Assembly (NCBI GenBank): GCA_017999075.1 | Contig: JAGOBX010000224.1 | Location: 1-6,216, forward strand | DNA: 6,216 nucleotides | Source of the DNA: JAGOBX01 sp017999075 [NCBI: Candidatus Babelota bacterium] | Lineage (GTDB): Bacteria; JAGOBX01 | Reading direction: 5' to 3' | In this document: piece by piece, positions 1 to 4,777 of the stretch | Layout of the letters: every line of letters begins with the position of its first letter | Numbering within the stretch: the first letter of the stretch is position 1 | Translations under genes and position numbers: made by a program | Notes under the pieces: generated by a model | What the model saw: the letters and a program-made list of their open reading frames with translations, nothing else | What the model was told of the DNA's origin: nothing | Database searches by the model: none

Positions 1-1058
1 ATATAAAAGTAATTCAGGATTGTTTGGAAAACAGTGCTTTTATAATGGGAGATTATATAAAGAAAATTGAAAAAAATGTTTCTGATATGCTTAACGTGAA
101 ACATTGTATTGGAGTTTCATCCGGAACCGATGCTTTGTATATTCCTCTTCTACATCTTGGAATAAAACCTGGAGATGAAATTATTACCACCCCGTTTACT
201 TTTATTGCAACCGCTGAGGTTATTTCATTATTAGGCGCAAAACCTGTTTTTGTAGATATAGAAGATGTCACATATAACATGGATTCTTCTAAACTTGAAA
301 AATATATAACTCAAAAAACCAAAGCAATCATACCAGTTCATTTATACGGACATCCTGCGGATATGGATCCGATAATGGAATTATCTAAAAAACACAAAAT
401 ATTTGTAATAGAAGACTGCTGCCAGGCGATTTGTGCAGAATATAAAAATAAAAAAGTCGGGTCAATTGGAGATTGCGGCGCTTTATCTTTTTTTCCGAGC
501 AAAAATCTAGGATGTTTTGGAGATGGCGGGATGATCACCACTCAATCTGAAGAACTCAATCGTATTTATTCTATGATCAGGGTGCATGGACAGGAAAAAC
601 GCTACATTCATGAAGTAATGGGAATTAATGGAAGACTTGATAACATTCAGGCAGCTGTACTGACTGTAAGAATTAAGAGACTTCAAGATTGGATAACCGA
701 TAGGATAAGAATTGCAAAAAAATATTGTGAAGAATTGAAAACAATAGGAGAAATAACAGTTCCACAAACTAAAAATAACTGCAAACACGTTTTTAACCAG
801 TTTACTGTTAGGATAAATAAAAAACGTGATATTTTTCAAAACAGACTAAATGAATCAGGAGTTCCTACAGCAGTTCATTACCCGATTCCTCTTCACTTAC
901 AGCCTGCGTTCAAATATCTTGGTTATTCAAAAAATGATTTTCCGGTCAGTGAAAAAATCAGTGAAGAAGTTATATCACTGCCTATATTTCCAGGTATGAC
1001 CGAACAGCAGCAGAGTTTTGTTATAGATTCAATAAAAAAAACGGTTAAGACATTATGA
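1..1058 (+). CDS. DegT/DnrJ/EryC1/StrS-family nucleotide-sugar aminotransferase, WbpE-like (5' partial)
   Basis: A PLP-dependent aminotransferase that, by family, moves an amino group from glutamate onto a keto-sugar nucleotide in the cytoplasm for surface polysaccharide synthesis. Seen directly: the phosphate-binding SSGTDAL motif (nt 117-137), the PITTPFTF-like stretch ITTPFTFIATAEVI, the ED motif contacting the PLP ring (EDCCQA, nt 411-428), the Schiff-base lysine in SFFPSKNLG (Lys codon nt 501-503) followed by GDGGM, and the C-terminal VHYPIPLHLQPAF. The wording is closest in my memory to WbpE/WlbC, which make UDP-2-acetamido-3-amino-glucuronate, but the exact substrate is inferred. The frame stays open to the left edge (first full codon at nt 3). 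The residues before the TTG at nt 24 fit the family N-terminus, so I treat the gene as cut by the window and not as starting at TTG 24. About 351 residues are visible against a usual 360-370, so little is missing. The stop overlaps the next start as ATGA, implying translational coupling with the radical SAM gene. An oddity is the Cys-Cys pair, where the family usually has small residues, and QAICAEY, where a QxxGA pattern is usual. Confidence 0.93.
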   Translation, partial: IKVIQDCLENSAFIMGDYIKKIEKNVSDMLNVKHCIGVSSGTDALYIPLLHLGIKPGDEIITTPFTFIATAEVISLLGAKPVFVDIEDVTYNMDSSKLEKYITQKTKAIIPVHLYGHPADMDPIMELSKKHKIFVIEDCCQAICAEYKNKKVGSIGDCGALSFFPSKNLGCFGDGGMITTQSEELNRIYSMIRVHGQEKRYIHEVMGINGRLDNIQAAVLTVRIKRLQDWITDRIRIAKKYCEELKTIGEITVPQTKNNCKHVFNQFTVRINKKRDIFQNRLNESGVPTAVHYPIPLHLQPAFKYLGYSKNDFPVSEKISEEVISLPIFPGMTEQQQSFVIDSIKKTVKTL

Positions 1059-2494
1059 AAATTGCATTTTTAAACCCTCCATTTTATAAACATTTTTCAC
1101 GCAGTCAGAGAAGCCCGGCAGTAACAAAAGGAGGGACTTTGTATTATCCTATATGGCTTGCATATGCTGCAGGAGTAAGCGATAAATCAGGATTTGAAAC
1201 AATATTGATAGATTCGGCAGCGAAAAATCAATCGGTTGAAGATATGATTGACGAACTGAAAAAGTTTGGACCGGATATTTTAGTGATAGATTCAAGCACT
1301 CCAAGTATTTTTAATGATATTAATATAGCGAATATTATTAAAAATAAAATTTTAAATATTTTTATAGCTCTTGTAGGAACACATCCATCAGCTCTTCCGG
1401 AAAGTACATTGAGTTCTTCAGATTGTATAGATATAGTTTGTATTGGAGAATATGATTATACAATAAGAGATATTGCTTACGAACTTCAAAAAAAAGGTTC
1501 TTTAAAAAATGTGAAAGGCATAGGTTATAGAGATAACGGGAAAATTATTATAAATGAACGTAGAGAACTTATAGAGAATCTGGATGAAATCCCGTTTGCC
1601 GGTTATGTTTACAAAAAATATTTAAATATTAATGATTATTATTTTGCAGCTGCTGATTATCCTATGGCTATGATTATTACGGGCCGCGGCTGTCCTTTCA
1701 AATGTTTTTTCTGCGTTTACCCTCAAACTTTTCACAGCAGAAGATACCGCTTGAGGACTCCTGCAAATGTTGCTGAAGAATTTGAATATATAAAAACTGA
1801 ACTTCCGGAAGTTAAAGAAGTTGCTATTGAAGACGATACTTTCACGGCGAACAGACCTCGAACGCATAAAATTTGTGAATTACTCATAAAAAATAAAAAT
1901 AAATTGAAATGGTATGCTAATGTAAGGGCTGATCTTGATTTGGAAACAATGCAGATTATGAAATCTGCTGGTTGCAGGTTATTGATTGTAGGATTTGAAA
2001 GCGGAAGCAATGAAGTTTTAAAAAATATGCATAAAGGTATTTCAAAAGAAGCATCATTAAAATTTATGAGTAATGCAAAAAAATCCGGATTATTAGTTCA
2101 CGGTTGTATGATGATAGGTAATCCTGGAGAAACAGAAGAAACCATGAATGAAAGTTATGAATTTTCAAGACAACTTGATTGCGACAGTTTTCAATTTTAT
2201 CCGCTGTATGTTTATCCCGGAACAGAAGCTTATGACTGGGCAAAGCAAAACGGATATTTGATGACAGAAGATTTTAATCAGTGGCTGACTCCTTCAGGAG
2301 AACATAACTGCGTAATAAGTCTGCCTGGATTGCCGCGTGACAGAATAGTTGAATTTTGTAATTCGGCTTACAGGAAATATCATTTGAATCCGAGATATTT
2401 ATCTAAGAAATTATTGCAGCTTATAACAGCGCCAAGTGAAGGAAAAAGGACAATAAGATCAGGTTTAAAATATTTCAAATCATTTTTAAGATAA
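1055..2494 (+). CDS. B12-binding-type radical SAM protein, HpnJ-like
   Basis: A 479-residue protein with the layout of cobalamin-binding (class B-like) radical SAM enzymes. Residues 1 to about 150 resemble the B12-binding Rossmann domain: an opening FLNPP, then VGTHPSALPE and the typical CIGEYDYTIRDI. The classical DxHxxG cobalamin histidine motif is not apparent, as in several relatives that bind cobalamin without it. The radical SAM core follows with the 4Fe-4S cluster motif CPFKCFFC (Cys213, Cys217, Cys220; CX3CX2C), the IEDDTF strand, VGFESGS and GNPGETEET. From memory, the whole length and the pattern YPxWLAY...GRGC...YPQT...HRYR-like...DDDTF-like match HpnJ, linked to forming the cyclitol ether of bacteriohopanetetrol from a glucosamine head group. 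No hopanoid gene is visible here, so the substrate is unknown. A polysaccharide or lipid-linked amino sugar is the contextual inference. It starts at ATG 1055, overlapping the aminotransferase stop by 4 bp. Alternative roles include methylation or oxidation of a sugar or lipid. Confidence 0.9.
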   Translation: MKIAFLNPPFYKHFSRSQRSPAVTKGGTLYYPIWLAYAAGVSDKSGFETILIDSAAKNQSVEDMIDELKKFGPDILVIDSSTPSIFNDINIANIIKNKILNIFIALVGTHPSALPESTLSSSDCIDIVCIGEYDYTIRDIAYELQKKGSLKNVKGIGYRDNGKIIINERRELIENLDEIPFAGYVYKKYLNINDYYFAAADYPMAMIITGRGCPFKCFFCVYPQTFHSRRYRLRTPANVAEEFEYIKTELPEVKEVAIEDDTFTANRPRTHKICELLIKNKNKLKWYANVRADLDLETMQIMKSAGCRLLIVGFESGSNEVLKNMHKGISKEASLKFMSNAKKSGLLVHGCMMIGNPGETEETMNESYEFSRQLDCDSFQFYPLYVYPGTEAYDWAKQNGYLMTEDFNQWLTPSGEHNCVISLPGLPRDRIVEFCNSAYRKYHLNPRYLSKKLLQLITAPSEGKRTIRSGLKYFKSFLR

Positions 2495-2522
2495 ATTTTG
2501 ATTTATTTAAAAAATAGACTTA

Positions 2523-3944
2523 TTAAATTTTATCAATTTCCGATTGATATTTTTTTAAATCTCCGAGTTTTAAATAACATTGAGCTGCATATTTTCTGCA
2601 TTCCGATGAATTTGGAATTATATTTAAGCTTTTTCTGAAACATTTTAAAGCTTGTTTAAAATCATTTTTATTAAAAAATTCAATTCCTTCCATAAAATAT
2701 TTTTTGTCTTGTTTATTGTCAATTAAAATAAGCTGTTTATCGACAAAATCTTTATTTGCAAGAGCAAATTGATTAGTCGATTCAATTTTTAAAATTCTTT
2801 CTAAAATTTTTTTTAATTCCTCATAATTTTTGTCATATAAGATTATTTTCCCATAATTTTCCAGTGTTTTTATATCATTAGGATTATATTTTAAAGCCAT
2901 TTTATACATTTCTTTTGCGGAATAATTGTCGCTGTTAGTTTTATATATTGCGGCAAGATTGTAATAAGCGTTAGAATGCTCAGGTTTTAAGGAGATAATT
3001 TTTTTAAAAATTTTTATTGATTCTTCTGTATTTCCTGTTTGCCATAAAGATAAAGCGAGATTATTTAGAGCTGATATATTAGTTGAATCGTGGTTAAGAC
3101 TTAATTGAGCGAATTCTGAAGATTTTTTATAATCCTTTAATTCCATGTTTATAACTGATATTTCATTATAAACTTCAGACAAACGATAATTTTCTGAAAT
3201 GCAGCGGTTAAATAAATTTAGAGCTTCATCATATTTTTTCATACTTCTTTTTTGTTTTGCGAGTTCATAACATGATTTTAAGTCATTATATTCTGCAAAT
3301 TTTTTTTCATTAAGTTTTTCATAAAATTCTAGTTTTTTTATTTTTATTCTGTTATCGAGTTCTGCGAAGATATATCCATAATGATAAATAAAAAAATCAG
3401 CATCTTTTAAAACGCCTTTATTTAGTAATATAGAATTATCAATTAGTTCGTGAATATGCCCTGAAAAATAATATTCAGGTAAATTTTTAAAAAGCCTGAC
3501 TTTATCCGAAGGGAACCATCCGGCCGCACCGTCAGCCATTTTTTTTTCTTCATCATTTGAATTTGTTCGCCAGTTTGAAGTAGAAGAATTGTTAGTAAAA
3601 TTTTTAGTTGAACAAATAAATCCATTTATTTCCGGAGATTTTACAGATTGTAATATAACTGGATAAGAATCAGGACACAGTTTTTCATCTGCATCAATTA
3701 AAAAAATCCAGTTTAATGAACTTTTGGATTTAGCATAATTTCTGGCAGCGGCAAAATTATCTTCCCATTTAAAAAAATATATTTTGTCAGTAAATTTTTT
3801 GCAAATATCTATGGTACTGTCAGAACAGCCTGTATCAATAATTATAATTTCTCCAGCTATTTCACGGATAGAATTTAAACAATTTGCGATACATTTTTCT
3901 TCATTTTTTACTATTATATTGAATGAGATAGGGGAATTATTCAT
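2523..3944 (-). CDS. Family-2 glycosyltransferase with C-terminal TPR repeats
   Basis: 473 residues from ATG 3944. Residues 5 to about 220 form a GT-A glycosyltransferase of the SunS/beta-4-glucosyltransferase-like group: the start PISFNIIVKNEEK, the nucleotide-binding IIIIDTGCSDST, the AAARNYA segment, the metal-binding DADE at about residues 84-87, RLFKN...FSGHIHE (about 151-166) and a following HYGY. From about residue 222 there are roughly seven TPR units (about 222-254, 256-289, 290-323, 324-357, 358-391, 413-446, 447-470), the clearest being ALNNLALSLWQTGNTEESI and AYYNLAAIYKTNSDNYSA. The protein probably transfers a sugar from a nucleotide donor in the cytoplasm, with the TPR array binding the acceptor or a partner protein; donor and acceptor are unknown. 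An in-frame TTG at 3968 would add eight residues (ILNELII after the initiator) that do not look like the domain, and it would overlap the upstream ComEA-like gene by 14 bp. ATG 3944 lies 10 nt after that stop and fits the domain boundary. No good Shine-Dalgarno is visible, so translation is probably coupled to the upstream gene. Confidence 0.9.
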   Translation of the reverse strand: MNNSPISFNIIVKNEEKCIANCLNSIREIAGEIIIIDTGCSDSTIDICKKFTDKIYFFKWEDNFAAARNYAKSKSSLNWIFLIDADEKLCPDSYPVILQSVKSPEINGFICSTKNFTNNSSTSNWRTNSNDEEKKMADGAAGWFPSDKVRLFKNLPEYYFSGHIHELIDNSILLNKGVLKDADFFIYHYGYIFAELDNRIKIKKLEFYEKLNEKKFAEYNDLKSCYELAKQKRSMKKYDEALNLFNRCISENYRLSEVYNEISVINMELKDYKKSSEFAQLSLNHDSTNISALNNLALSLWQTGNTEESIKIFKKIISLKPEHSNAYYNLAAIYKTNSDNYSAKEMYKMALKYNPNDIKTLENYGKIILYDKNYEELKKILERILKIESTNQFALANKDFVDKQLILIDNKQDKKYFMEGIEFFNKNDFKQALKCFRKSLNIIPNSSECRKYAAQCYLKLGDLKKYQSEIDKI

Positions 3945-3954
3945 AATGATTAAT

Positions 3955-4644
3955 TCATTTAATATCAACTTTTTCTTTAATTAATTCGAAAGTTTTCGGG
4001 CCTATTCTTGGAACTCTAGTTAAATCATCTACACTTTTAAAATCTCCATGCTGTTTTCTGAATTCTATAATTGTTTCTGCAGTTTTTGGACCGATTCTCG
4101 GAATTTTAGTTAATTCAGAAATATCATTGCTATTAATGTTTATTTTTTTTGTTTCTTCATATTTATTTAAAAAAGTTTTTTTTATTTCATGTTCTTTTTT
4201 TATAAATTTTTCGAGATTTCCCAAGTTCTGATTTGTCAGCATAAATTTGTTTTGATAATTATTATAATTTAATTTAGCAGGAATAATTACGGTATCTGAT
4301 TCAAATATTTTAATGTTATCATATTTAAAATCGTAATCAGCATTAGGAGCAAGACCTCCTGCAAGTTCAATTAATTTTTTTACAGTAATATGTTTTTGAA
4401 TTTTATACGTTCCAGGATTTTTTACAGGACCTATTATGCCGATATATATAAAATTATCGGAAATCTGATTTTTAGAATCTATGCCGTTATTTTTGTTAGA
4501 ATCGGTATAGTTGTTATTATGATGTATGTCTGAAAAAACAGATTGAGAAGATGTAAAAAAATAATTGTTTTTTAAAAATAAAAGTAGTCCTGCTGTAATT
4601 GCGAGCAATATTATCCATAACAATTTTCTATTATTGTTATTCAT
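3955..4644 (-). CDS. ComEA-like DNA-binding protein (TM + SLBB + helix-hairpin-helix)
   Basis: 229 residues from ATG 4644. Seen: a short polar N-terminus (MNNNNRK), a single membrane segment at about 8-24 (LLWIILLAITAGLLLFL), an Asn-rich linker (about 36-64), an SLBB-type domain at about 65-123 (YIGIIGPVKNPGTYKI...VKKLIELAGGL...DTVIIPA), a charged spacer, and a C-terminal pair of helix-hairpin-helix motifs at about 167-229 (IPRIGPKTAE and VPRIGPKTFE). This is the classical order for ComEA, which in naturally competent bacteria is anchored on the outer face of the cytoplasmic membrane and binds incoming double-stranded DNA for transfer to ComEC. The family is known; a role in uptake here is inferred. 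The usual downstream comEC is absent: the next gene, 10 nt on, is a TPR glycosyltransferase, and together they likely form one operon. There is no Shine-Dalgarno before the ATG, and the predicted transcription start lies only a few nt upstream, so the message may be nearly leaderless. The two hairpins share PRIGPKT, with Arg where GIG is common. A repair-type HhH protein is less likely because of the TM and SLBB parts. Confidence 0.9.
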   Translation of the reverse strand: MNNNNRKLLWIILLAITAGLLLFLKNNYFFTSSQSVFSDIHHNNNYTDSNKNNGIDSKNQISDNFIYIGIIGPVKNPGTYKIQKHITVKKLIELAGGLAPNADYDFKYDNIKIFESDTVIIPAKLNYNNYQNKFMLTNQNLGNLEKFIKKEHEIKKTFLNKYEETKKININSNDISELTKIPRIGPKTAETIIEFRKQHGDFKSVDDLTRVPRIGPKTFELIKEKVDIK

Positions 4645-4654
4645 ATTGTAAAAT

Positions 4655-4681
4655 ATTATATTATTTTGTGATTTTTTTCAA
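4655..4681 (-). promoter_or_regulatory. Predicted sigma-70-type promoter of the comEA-like operon
   Basis: On the minus strand a TTGAAA (-35-like, plus positions 4676-4681) is followed after 15 nt by TATAAT (plus 4655-4660), or after 17 nt by the overlapping TAATAT (4653-4658). The start of transcription would fall near 4648, leaving only a few nt before ATG 4644. The -35 lies inside the left arm of the inverted repeat. AT-rich sequence makes chance matches common, so this is a prediction only. Confidence 0.45.
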
Positions 4682-4698
4682 GAAAAAATTTCTTGAAA
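4676..4698. promoter_or_regulatory. Perfect inverted repeat, candidate shared operator
   Basis: Arms TTTCAAGAAA (4676-4685) and TTTCTTGAAA (4689-4698) are perfect reverse complements separated by AAA. Each arm is itself a near-palindrome of TTTC and GAAA half-sites, so four half-sites alternate. The site lies midway in the divergent region and covers the -35-like hexamer of each flanking gene, as an operator for a dimeric or tetrameric regulator would. It has only four G/C positions, and no gene ends beside it, so a terminator role is unlikely. The cognate regulator is not recognised. Confidence 0.6.
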
Positions 4699-4720
4699 TA
4701 TATTTAATAAATTATAGAAT
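4693..4720 (+). promoter_or_regulatory. Predicted sigma-70-type promoter of the histidine kinase gene
   Basis: TTGAAA (4693-4698, five of six to consensus) and TAGAAT (4715-4720, five of six) are separated by 16 nt. The -35 lies inside the right arm of the inverted repeat. A perfect TATAAT also occurs at 4731-4736 but lacks a good -35 at the right distance. Either would give a short leader before ATG 4778. Confidence 0.45.
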
Positions 4721-4777
4721 TCTTTAAGGATATAATTAAAACACTTAATTTTGAAAAATTTGTTTTATTTAAAAGTT

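Noticed and set aside
24-26. TTG as the start codon of the aminotransferase
   Set aside because: The frame is open further left to the window edge, and the preceding residues (IKVIQDC) fit the helix normally found before this point in the family, so the true start is probably outside the window.
53-2010. Minus-strand open frames within the aminotransferase and radical SAM genes
   Set aside because: Both genes on the plus strand have strong family motifs across these spans; the opposite frames look like low-complexity shadows.
2495-2540. Possible terminator from TTGAT near 2497 pairing with ATCAA near 2532
   Set aside because: The stem is only about five AT-rich pairs with a long loop and extends into the opposite gene; not a credible intrinsic terminator.
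3945-3968. Longer glycosyltransferase start at TTG 3968
   Set aside because: The eight added residues lie before the usual PIS-type domain start, would overlap the upstream gene, and use a rare start, whereas ATG 3944 fits both the domain and the operon spacing.
3443-3984. Short frames at 3443-3625 (-) and 3784-3984 (+)
   Set aside because: They overlap the conserved glycosyltransferase domain in other frames and have no motif of their own.
4751-4777. TTG 4751 as kinase start
   Set aside because: It cannot be excluded, but no ribosome site is at the right distance (AAGGA ends about 20 nt upstream) and the added residues form no recognisable element; ATG 4778 was preferred.
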